Part shown: in pieces, positions 1 to 5,738 of the stretch
How positions within the stretch are numbered: position 1 is the first letter of the stretch
How the letters are laid out: every line of letters begins with the position of its first letter
Position numbers and translations under genes: made by a program
DNA from: Ruminococcus sp. UBA4385
GTDB taxonomy: Bacteria; Bacillota_A; Clostridia; Oscillospirales; Ruminococcaceae
DNA length: 5,757 nucleotides
Assembly (NCBI GenBank): GCA_002391065.1
Contig: DGRP01000134.1
Location: 1 to 5,757 of the forward strand
Reading direction: 5' to 3'
The notes under the pieces: generated by a model
What the model saw: only the letters and a program-made list of their open reading frames with translations
What the model was told of the DNA's origin: nothing
The model's database searches: none

Positions 1-579
1 TCACATGACGAGGTAGTTCACGGAAAGTGTACTATGATAGACAAGGCATCGGGGCTGCGTGAGCAGAAGCAGGCAACTATGAAGTGTCTCTACACCTTCC
101 AGATGACACACCCCGGGAAGAAGCTCAACTTCATGGGAAATGAACTGGGTGAGTACATCGAGTGGCGTGAGGATAAGGAGCTTGGCTGGAACCTTCTCAG
201 CTTCCCCGAGCATGACTCTCTTCATGAGTATATAAAGGCTCTTAACCACATCTATCTCAGCGAGCCTGCACTGAGCTGTCATGACTTTAATTCAATGTCC
301 TTCCGCTGGCTGGATCCCGATAACAGAAACCAGTCGCTCTATTCGTTTGTGAGAAATGATCTTAACGGCAGAAAGATATACTGTGTGTTCAATTTCTCTG
401 CAAGAATGCAGGGCTGCTGTATAGCTGTCGAGGACGAGGGACAGTACTATGAGCTTCTGAATTCGGACCGTGATATTTACAGCGGCTCAAACTGCCTGAA
501 CGGCGAGCCGTGGGCGCACAATTACAGACTTGATCTCAGACTTGCACCGCTTAGCTGTGTGCTCCTTACCAAAAAGTGA
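1..579 (+). CDS. glgB: 1,4-alpha-glucan (glycogen) branching enzyme GlgB, C-terminal part (5' end outside window)
   Basis: The gene enters the window in frame 1 and its last 192 codons are visible, ending in TGA at 577-579. The first codons read SHDEVVHGK, which is conserved region IV of GlgB (GH13). Its HD pair supplies the third active-site carboxylate, here the Asp at 7-9. PGKKLNFMGNE and EWRED..LGWNLL follow, the usual end of the GlgB barrel, then the C-terminal all-beta domain with LLNSD..IYSGS. The protein left after region IV is about as long as in E. coli GlgB (roughly 200 residues), so the C-terminus is intact. GlgB cleaves alpha-1,4 glucan and re-attaches the piece as an alpha-1,6 branch, in cytoplasmic glycogen synthesis. 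An internal ATG at 34 is not the start, because the conserved motif precedes it without a stop. The other catalytic residues, the N-terminal CBM48 and the promoter lie upstream and cannot be checked. Confidence 0.96.
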   Translation, partial: SHDEVVHGKCTMIDKASGLREQKQATMKCLYTFQMTHPGKKLNFMGNELGEYIEWREDKELGWNLLSFPEHDSLHEYIKALNHIYLSEPALSCHDFNSMSFRWLDPDNRNQSLYSFVRNDLNGRKIYCVFNFSARMQGCCIAVEDEGQYYELLNSDRDIYSGSNCLNGEPWAHNYRLDLRLAPLSCVLLTKK

Positions 580-586
580 TTTTCAG

Positions 587-620
587 ACCTGCCGACACCT
601 CGGCAGGTTTATTTTATTGC
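587..620 (+). terminator. Intrinsic terminator of glgB
   Basis: A perfect 9-bp stem, ACCTGCCGA (587-595) with TCGGCAGGT (600-608), closes a 4-base CACC loop. It is followed by a broken T-rich tract (TTTATTTTATT, 608-618). The stem starts 7 bases after the glgB stop codon, so it probably ends that transcript before the next promoter. Confidence 0.85.
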
Positions 621-640
621 TATAATGTAATATATTATCC

Positions 641-669
641 TTGAAACAATGATTTTTTTGTGATATAAT
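641..669 (+). promoter_or_regulatory. Sigma-A type promoter with extended -10, upstream of the GH2 gene
   Basis: The -35 box is TTGAAA (641-646, 5 of 6 to consensus). A 17-base spacer containing seven Ts follows, then a perfect -10 TATAAT (664-669) preceded by TG at 661-662 (TGn extended -10). Transcription is expected to start near 676. That excludes the in-frame ATG at 675 as a start codon and leaves a 5' leader of about 30 bases before the ATG at 708. Fifteen bases of this promoter (655-669) recur exactly in the promoter at 3545-3573. Confidence 0.85.
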
Positions 670-694
670 TACAAATGAATTATTATCATGATAC

Positions 695-700
695 AGGGGG
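695..700 (+). promoter_or_regulatory. Ribosome binding site that fixes the GH2 start at 708
   Basis: AGGGGG lies 7 bases before ATG 708 and is the only purine-rich Shine-Dalgarno-like block in the leader. The earlier in-frame ATG at 675 has no such block upstream; only promoter sequence lies there. This supports 708 as the translation start. Confidence 0.8.
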
Positions 701-707
701 AAAGAAT

Positions 708-3428
708 ATGATCAAAGCAATAGACCTCAGCGGTGTGTGGAAGCTCTTTATGGATAAGGACTGTAAGATCACAAATCCTGTCTACAGTGATGAGATCACA
801 CTGCCGAATACCACTTCAAATGCAAGAAAGGGTGAGCTAAATCCCGAGCGCCCTGACGGCTATCTCACGGATATTTATAAGTTCGAGGGCAATGCGTGGT
901 TTTCAAGGAGCGTTGACTTCAATGAGTGTGAGGGCAAAGCCGTAAAGCTTTTTCTTGAAAGAACAAGAATAACAGAAGTTTATGTTGACGGCAAAAGCTT
1001 CGGTGTGCAGGATAGCCTTGTAGCACCCCATATTTATGACCTGTCAGAGTTTATAGGGACAGGGGTGCATCAGCTGTCGGTAAGAGTATGCAATGTCGGC
1101 TATAAAACAGGAGGCGGTCATCTTACCTCTCAGGACACCCAGACCAACTGGAACGGCATTACAGGCAGTATTGAGCTCAGGTGCTATGCGGATAAATATC
1201 TTGAAAATGTGACAGTTGCCTCTGATGCTGAGAACAGGTGTGTTCGTATAACAGCGGAGCTTGTCGGAGCTGATGAGTGTGAGATTTCTGTCAGCGCAGA
1301 AAGCTTCAACAGTGAGATAAACCACAGACCCGATAAAAAGACCTATGAAATAAAGGGCGGTAAGCTCGACTGCATTTATGAGCTTGGTGAGGAATGTCTT
1401 CTCTGGAGCGAGCATCATCCGAATCTCTATTATCTTAGATTAGATGTTGAGGGTGATGTAAGCGAGCACATCATAGGTATCCGTGACTTTAAGCAAAAGG
1501 ACGGCAAATTCACCATAAACGGAAAGCCGACTTTTCTCAGGGGCAAGCATGACGGAATGATCTTCCCGAAAACGGGCTTTGCACCTACCGACCTTGAAAG
1601 CTGGCTCAGGGTTCTGGAAATTTCAAGATCCTACGGAATAAACCATTACCGTTATCATACCTGCTGTCCGCCCGAGGCTGCATTTATTGCCGCTGATATG
1701 CTCGGAATTTATATGGAGCCTCAGCTTCCGTTCTGGGGCACGATAACAACTCCGGAGGACGAAAACCACAATCAGGAAGAGCAGGATTTCCTCGTGGAAG
1801 AGGGCTTCCGTATGCTCAGAGCGTTCGGCAATCACCCCTCATATTGTATGATGTCTCTCGGAAATGAGCTCTGGGGCTCTCAGGAGATACTGAACAGCAT
1901 TCTCGGACGATATAAAGCCTTCGACAGCAGACACCTTTATACTCAGGGCTCAAACAATTTTCAGTGGTATCCCTGCGTGCTTGATAATGATGATTTCTTT
2001 GTAGGTGTCCGCCTTGCCAAGGACAGGCTTATAAGGGGCTCATACGCTATGTGTGATGCGCCTCTCGGACATATACAGACGGATAAGCCGTCAACTGAGC
2101 ATGACTATGACAGCGTTATTCACCCGACAGTCAGGGCACATTCTACCGAAGCAGGTAAGGACGGCACAGTTCAGATACAGTACGGAACAACTATGAAAAC
2201 AGTTAAGGCCTCGGAAGCAGATGCAGATTTTATTCCGAAGGTACCGATAGTCACCCATGAGATAGGACAGTTTGAAACCTTCCCCGACTTTGACGAGACA
2301 CAGAAATATACAGGCTCGCTAAAGCCCCGCAATTTCGAGATATTCAGGCAGAGACTTGCTTCAAAGGGCTTACTGTCACTTGACAAGGATTACTTTGAGT
2401 GCTCGGGACAGCTTGCTGTTGCCTGCTATAAGGAGGAGCTTGAAGCTGTATTTCGTTCAAAGCTTCTGGCAGGCTTTCAGGTGCTTGATATTCAGGACTT
2501 CACAGGACAGGGAACTGCTTTGGTAGGCATTCTTGATGCGTTTATGGACAGCAAGGGTCTTATCACTCCCGAAAAGTGGAGAGGCTTCTGCAATGATGCT
2601 GTTTTGCTTGCAAGATTTGAGGACTATGTTCTTGAAGAGGAAAGCAGCTTCACAGCCGCAGTGCAGATATGCTCCTACAGAGACGGCTTTGACGGCGGAA
2701 AACTGAAATGGTCTCTGTCTGACAGTGAGAATCTGCTTGCTGAGGGCTCACAGGATTTTGCACTGAACGGAGAAAACTATCTTGATATTACAAATATCAG
2801 CGTTAATATCCCGAGTGTAAAGAAGATAACCTACCTTACCCTGAAGCTCAGCGTTGATGGCACGGATATAGCAAATGAGTACGAACTCACAGTTGTTCCG
2901 AGGACCGAAAATGCAGAGCTTGACGGCGTATACATCTTCAGAAGCGTTGACTCCGAAGCAGAGAAGCTTCTCGCTCAGGGCAAGACGGTGCTTATTATAC
3001 CCGACCTGAAAGAAATAGAGGATAAGTCGATCGAGGGTATGTACTGTCAGGACTTCTGGTGCTACCCGATGTTCAAGACTATCTCCGATATGATGAAAAA
3101 GCCTCGCCCTGTAGGTACTATGGGACTTGTAGTCGATACAGAGCACAAGGCTCTTTCGGGCTTTGCTTCAAAGAAGTATTCAACCCCTCAGTGGTTTGAG
3201 ATAGTTCACAATTCCAGAGCAGTTATCCTTGATGACAGAAAAGAGGATATAAAAGTAATCGTCAGAACTATCGACAATTTTGAGCGCAATCACAGCCTGT
3301 CGCTTCTGTATGAGTATGAAAAAAACGGAGGAAAGGTCGTAGTCTGCGCCTGCGACGTTGAAAAGCTTGCCGATTCTCCCGAGGGCAGAGCATTTGTGAA
3401 GTCAGTGTTTGATTATTGCCGTAATTGA
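708..3428 (+). CDS. Glycoside hydrolase family 2 protein with extra C-terminal domain; cytoplasmic, exact sugar specificity unknown
   Basis: This 906-residue protein starts at ATG 708, chosen for its AGGGGG ribosome binding site and because the promoter lies just upstream. It has no signal peptide or membrane segment, so it should act in the cytoplasm on imported oligosaccharides. The domain order is typical of GH2. A jelly-roll sugar-binding domain (about 1-160) carries NAWFSRSVDF near 62-71 and NWNGITG at 147-153. An immunoglobulin-like domain (about 160-256) and a TIM barrel (about 257-620) follow. The likely acid/base is Glu387 in SLGNELWG and the likely nucleophile is Glu518 in VTHEIGQF, so both catalytic residues are present. 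The barrel also carries DAPLGHIQT (from 450) and DFTGQGTALVG (from 597), motifs I associate with a GH2 subgroup of plant-glycan degraders. Another Ig-like region and a separate domain (about 741-906) finish the protein. Beta-galactosidase, beta-glucuronidase or alpha-L-arabinopyranosidase activity are all possible. It is transcribed alone. Confidence 0.9.
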   Translation: MIKAIDLSGVWKLFMDKDCKITNPVYSDEITLPNTTSNARKGELNPERPDGYLTDIYKFEGNAWFSRSVDFNECEGKAVKLFLERTRITEVYVDGKSFGVQDSLVAPHIYDLSEFIGTGVHQLSVRVCNVGYKTGGGHLTSQDTQTNWNGITGSIELRCYADKYLENVTVASDAENRCVRITAELVGADECEISVSAESFNSEINHRPDKKTYEIKGGKLDCIYELGEECLLWSEHHPNLYYLRLDVEGDVSEHIIGIRDFKQKDGKFTINGKPTFLRGKHDGMIFPKTGFAPTDLESWLRVLEISRSYGINHYRYHTCCPPEAAFIAADMLGIYMEPQLPFWGTITTPEDENHNQEEQDFLVEEGFRMLRAFGNHPSYCMMSLGNELWGSQEILNSILGRYKAFDSRHLYTQGSNNFQWYPCVLDNDDFFVGVRLAKDRLIRGSYAMCDAPLGHIQTDKPSTEHDYDSVIHPTVRAHSTEAGKDGTVQIQYGTTMKTVKASEADADFIPKVPIVTHEIGQFETFPDFDETQKYTGSLKPRNFEIFRQRLASKGLLSLDKDYFECSGQLAVACYKEELEAVFRSKLLAGFQVLDIQDFTGQGTALVGILDAFMDSKGLITPEKWRGFCNDAVLLARFEDYVLEEESSFTAAVQICSYRDGFDGGKLKWSLSDSENLLAEGSQDFALNGENYLDITNISVNIPSVKKITYLTLKLSVDGTDIANEYELTVVPRTENAELDGVYIFRSVDSEAEKLLAQGKTVLIIPDLKEIEDKSIEGMYCQDFWCYPMFKTISDMMKKPRPVGTMGLVVDTEHKALSGFASKKYSTPQWFEIVHNSRAVILDDRKEDIKVIVRTIDNFERNHSLSLLYEYEKNGGKVVVCACDVEKLADSPEGRAFVKSVFDYCRN

Positions 3429-3442
3429 GAATAAAACAAATT

Positions 3443-3470
3443 GACCCGTTAGTGATAACGGGTCTTTTTT
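3443..3470 (+). terminator. Strong intrinsic terminator of the GH2 gene
   Basis: A perfect 9-bp stem, GACCCGTTA (3443-3451) with TAACGGGTC (3456-3464), closes a GTGA loop and is directly followed by TTTTTT (3465-3470). It starts 14 bases after the GH2 stop codon and isolates that gene from the operon downstream. Confidence 0.95.
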
Positions 3471-3544
3471 GTACTTATTGCATAAAGGGAAAACATCATA
3501 TTTGGTCGAATGAACGAAAGTTAAAAGAAAAATCTTATTAATTG

Positions 3545-3573
3545 TTCACAAATTCACCTTTTTGTGATATAAT
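3545..3573 (+). promoter_or_regulatory. Sigma-A type promoter with extended -10, upstream of the M15B-like/esterase operon
   Basis: The -35 box is TTCACA (3545-3550, 5 of 6 to consensus). After a 17-base spacer comes a perfect TATAAT (3568-3573) with TG at 3565-3566. Transcription should start near 3580, leaving a leader of about 45 bases before the GTG start at 3626. A TTG at 3542 that opens the reading frame lies inside the promoter and cannot be the start. Bases 3559-3573 are identical to 655-669 of the other promoter, and the box spacing is the same. Confidence 0.82.
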
Positions 3574-3610
3574 AAATTTGGCTAATTATATGCCTATACA
3601 GATGAACGTG

Positions 3611-3616
3611 AAGGAG
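3611..3616 (+). promoter_or_regulatory. Ribosome binding site that favours GTG 3626 as start
   Basis: AAGGAG sits 9 bases before GTG 3626, a normal spacing. It directly touches ATG 3617, so that codon is too close to be served by it. The ATGs at 3590 and 3602 lie upstream of it and have no comparable site. Confidence 0.75.
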
Positions 3617-3625
3617 ATGATTATC

Positions 3626-4768
3626 GTGCAGTTTGCTCCTATTCTGAAAAGAAACTATAAGTATAAAAATATAGCGGCAGCCCTTGCGGTGTGTCTGCTC
3701 CTTGTTCTGTGGCTGACAACCTCGTGCAGCAATAAGGCTCTGGAAAGAAATAAGCCTCAGAGCACTACTAATGTAGTTGCTTCTTCCGATAAGAAGAAAA
3801 AGACTGCAGAGAAAAAAGAGCAGAAAATTACAGAAAACTATCGTTATGAGGAAATAGACAACAGGGAGCTTTCAAACGGTACTCTCGTGCTTGTAAATGA
3901 TGCTCATAAGTACAGCGGAAAGCTTTCTGATTCCGATACGCTGTATTCGTATCTGTTCTCAGATAACGGCACTCAGATCATGTTTGCCAGCACAACTGTA
4001 CTGGAAGCTGACAGAGCAGCTCTGACAGCCCTGCAGAAGCTTGTCGGAGAGTATTACTCCAGCACTTCCGATACATCGCTTCTCCTTTACAGCACTACCG
4101 AAAATCCTGACGGCTCATCGACAGGCATTGACGAAAGCCAGACAGGTCTTACCTTTGACTTTATGGTCTATGATGAAGCTACGGGCGGCTATGCATCTTA
4201 TACAGGTGACGGAAAGAGCAGCTGGATACTTGCAAACGCAAACAAATACGGAATGATACTCAGGTATCCTGCTGACAAGACAGCAGAGACAGGTCATGAG
4301 TTTGTATCTAACCATTTCAGATATGTGGGTGTTCCTCATTCCGAGATAATGGCTGAGAACAGCCTGTGCCTTGATGAATATCTTGAATTCCTGAAAAAAT
4401 ATACCTTTGAGAAGCCGCTGTCATTCACAGCTTATGAGGGTGACTCGTTCGAGATCTATTATGTCGGACAGAGCAAGGACAGAACCACAAAGATCCCGAT
4501 CCCTCAGAACGCTGACGGAAAAGACTATTCCTATTCAATATCAGGCAACAATTATGACGGATTTATAGTTACGGTAAACCTGTCGGGTGAGACTGAGAAG
4601 ATCGAAACCAAGACCGAAACTGCTCATTTTGAACAGACAAGTGAAGCCGAAGAAGAAACTGATGTCAACAACAATGACGATCAGTATGATTACAGTGAAG
4701 ATTATACTGCGGATACCGATTATACAGACGATAACGCTTATACCGATGACGGAGAACAGGAGCTCTGA
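3626..4768 (+). CDS. VanY-like (peptidase M15B) membrane-anchored protein, probably catalytically inactive
   Basis: This 380-residue protein starts at GTG 3626. A basic n-region (KRNYKYK, 8-14) and hydrophobic stretch (16-30) end at Cys34 in LTTSC, suggesting an exported lipoprotein or an uncleaved N-terminal anchor. A Lys-rich linker (55-67) leads to an M15B/VanY D,D-carboxypeptidase-like domain, with GTLVLVND (85-92), ESQTGLTFDF (170-179), WILANANKYGMILRYP (200-215) and HFRYVGVPH (230-238). Active VanY-type enzymes carry SEHQTGLAxD and EPWHFRYVG. Here the zinc His is Ser171, the catalytic Glu is Val227 and the Trp is Asn229, while Asp178 and His230 remain. The SGYRS...Q segment normally before the first motif is reduced to LLLYSTT, with the following helix mostly absent. 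A beta-rich extension (about 262-330) and an acidic, Tyr/Asp-rich tail (340-380) follow. It is the first gene of an operon with the esterase. Family membership is fairly sure; a binding or scaffold role at the cell wall is inference. Confidence 0.82.
   Translation: MQFAPILKRNYKYKNIAAALAVCLLLVLWLTTSCSNKALERNKPQSTTNVVASSDKKKKTAEKKEQKITENYRYEEIDNRELSNGTLVLVNDAHKYSGKLSDSDTLYSYLFSDNGTQIMFASTTVLEADRAALTALQKLVGEYYSSTSDTSLLLYSTTENPDGSSTGIDESQTGLTFDFMVYDEATGGYASYTGDGKSSWILANANKYGMILRYPADKTAETGHEFVSNHFRYVGVPHSEIMAENSLCLDEYLEFLKKYTFEKPLSFTAYEGDSFEIYYVGQSKDRTTKIPIPQNADGKDYSYSISGNNYDGFIVTVNLSGETEKIETKTETAHFEQTSEAEEETDVNNNDDQYDYSEDYTADTDYTDDNAYTDDGEQEL
4758..4762 (+). promoter_or_regulatory. Ribosome binding site of the esterase, inside the preceding gene
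   Basis: AGGAG lies within the last codons of the M15B-like gene, 8 bases before ATG 4771. With only two bases between the TGA (4766-4768) and this ATG, translation of the two genes is probably coupled. Confidence 0.85.
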
Positions 4769-4770
4769 TT

Positions 4771-5604
4771 ATGATAAAAGATACTGTCCGACTGAAGGTC
4801 GGTTATGAGAAAGCAGGCCTGAGCTCAGAGGGCTGTGAGCCTGTTCTTGACTGCTATGCCAATACTGTTACCGAGGAGATAGGAAGAAAGAACAGAAGGG
4901 CAGTGCTGGTGCTTCCGGGCGGCGGCTATGACTTCCTTTCGGAGCGTGAGGCAGACCCGATAGCGTTTCGCTTCCTTGGAGCAGGCTTTGCGGCTTTCGT
5001 TCTGAGATACTCGGTTTATCGGAAGAAATGGCCGACCGATCTTCTTGAGTGCGCTGCTGCTGTAAAGTATATCCGTGAGAATGCTGAAAAATATGATATT
5101 GACTCCGGCAAAATAGTTGTCTGCGGTTTTTCTGCAGGTGGTCATCTTGCAGCTTCAATCTCAAATTTCTGGAACTCGGAGCTTGTGACATCTGTTCTCG
5201 GGTGCGAGCCCGAAGACATTAAGGTGAACGGAACTATTCTCGCATATCCTGTTATAACTTCCGACCCTGCATATACGCATGAGGGCTCAATACAGAACCT
5301 TATCGGTGAAGAGCAAAGCGAAGAGATAAGGGCTCTTGTAAGCATGGAGGAACGTGTCAGTGAGAACACTCCTCAGACCTTTATCTGGCATTGTGCCGAT
5401 GACGGGCTTGTGAATGTTATGAACAGCCTGCGGTATATGTGTGCTCTGTCAGAGCATAAAATACCGTTTGAATCTCATATCTATGAGTGGGGCGGTCATG
5501 GTCTTGCAAATGCAGATGAAACCACTTCAACCAATGAATGGCACATTCAGCCTGTAGCTGCACAGTGGATGCCTGCTGCAATTGAATGGATAAAAAGATT
5601 ATAA
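4771..5604 (+). CDS. Alpha/beta-hydrolase esterase (acetyl-esterase/BD-FAE-like), cytoplasmic
   Basis: This 277-residue protein has no signal peptide, so a cytoplasmic place is expected. It shows a full alpha/beta-hydrolase layout. LPGGGY at 48-53 is an oxyanion-hole motif, followed by the FLSEREADPIA helix typical of small carbohydrate esterases. The nucleophile elbow GFSAGGH places the catalytic Ser at 121. CADDGLV supplies the acid, most likely Asp211, and GGHGLA supplies His243. The length is normal for the single-domain family, and all triad residues are present. Relatives are often named acetylxylan esterase, or endo-xylanase by mis-annotation; likely substrates are O-acetyl groups on short xylan- or mannan-type sugars, which would suit the nearby GH2 enzyme. 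It starts two bases after the M15B-like stop, with its own AGGAG, and shares that gene's promoter. The substrate is inference; the hydrolase fold and triad are clear. Confidence 0.88.
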   Translation: MIKDTVRLKVGYEKAGLSSEGCEPVLDCYANTVTEEIGRKNRRAVLVLPGGGYDFLSEREADPIAFRFLGAGFAAFVLRYSVYRKKWPTDLLECAAAVKYIRENAEKYDIDSGKIVVCGFSAGGHLAASISNFWNSELVTSVLGCEPEDIKVNGTILAYPVITSDPAYTHEGSIQNLIGEEQSEEIRALVSMEERVSENTPQTFIWHCADDGLVNVMNSLRYMCALSEHKIPFESHIYEWGGHGLANADETTSTNEWHIQPVAAQWMPAAIEWIKRL

Positions 5605-5617
5605 TTATTATAATTAT

Positions 5618-5643
5618 AGAAGGCAGGTTTATTCCTGCCTTCT
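5618..5643 (+). terminator. Hairpin terminator of the M15B-like/esterase operon
   Basis: A perfect 10-bp stem, AGAAGGCAGG (5618-5627) with CCTGCCTTCT (5634-5643), closes a TTTATT loop 13 bases after the esterase stop. Only scattered Ts follow (TGCTTGTT), so release may be weaker than at the other two terminators. An AT-only run precedes the stem (5599-5618). Confidence 0.75.
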
Positions 5644-5730
5644 GCTTGTTGCAAAAGTTCTTTTAATGTGGTCTGGGGCGACAGCCCCAGTGGGGCAAAT
5701 TGGGCGAAGCCCCTTCCTCTTCCAACAAGC
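5644..5730 (+). repeat. Structured intergenic element with terminal inverted repeats (REP- or MITE-like candidate)
   Basis: GCTTGTTG (5644-5651) is the exact reverse complement of CAACAAGC (5723-5730), and the match extends to 12 of 14 bases inward. The arms enclose 71 bases with two GC-rich hairpins. One is CTGGGGC-GACA-GCCCCAG (5673-5690). The other is GGGC-GAA-GCCC (5702-5712), whose right arm could instead pair as GCCCC (5709-5713) with GGGGC at 5692-5696 or 5675-5679. No reading frame or transposase is present. The left arm directly abuts the operon terminator. Copy number elsewhere in the genome is unknown, so calling it a dispersed repeat is inference; the inverted symmetry is seen directly. 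The strand given is nominal. Confidence 0.55.
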
Positions 5731-5738
5731 CAAGGCTG

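Noticed and set aside
34..36. ATG as the start of the first reading frame
   Set aside because: The conserved GlgB motif SHDEVVHGK is encoded in frame directly before it, from base 1, so the gene continues upstream of the window.
675..677. ATG as the start of the GH2 gene, giving 11 more residues
   Set aside because: It lies only 6 bases after the -10 box, at or before the expected transcription start, and has no ribosome binding site. ATG 708 has AGGGGG at a proper distance.
1044..3146. Minus-strand open frames inside the GH2 gene (1044-1418, 1623-1835, 2171-2386, 2748-3146)
   Set aside because: They are antisense to a gene with strong family motifs, show no recognisable protein features and have no convincing promoter or ribosome binding site.
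3471..3544. Possible small gene or RNA between the GH2 terminator and the next promoter
   Set aside because: The stretch is short and AT-rich, with no start codon plus ribosome binding site and no stable hairpin.
3542..3625. TTG 3542 and the ATGs at 3590, 3602 and 3617 as starts of the M15B-like gene
   Set aside because: TTG 3542 overlaps the -35 box. ATG 3590 and 3602 lack a ribosome binding site, and ATG 3617 abuts AAGGAG with no spacing. GTG 3626 is 9 bases from AAGGAG and starts a proper signal or anchor sequence.
4041..5369. Other-frame and antisense frames over the M15B-like gene and the esterase (such as 4041-4256, 4587-4808, 4825-5145, 5142-5369)
   Set aside because: They overlap genes with clear family motifs, and their translations are low-complexity or show no domain.
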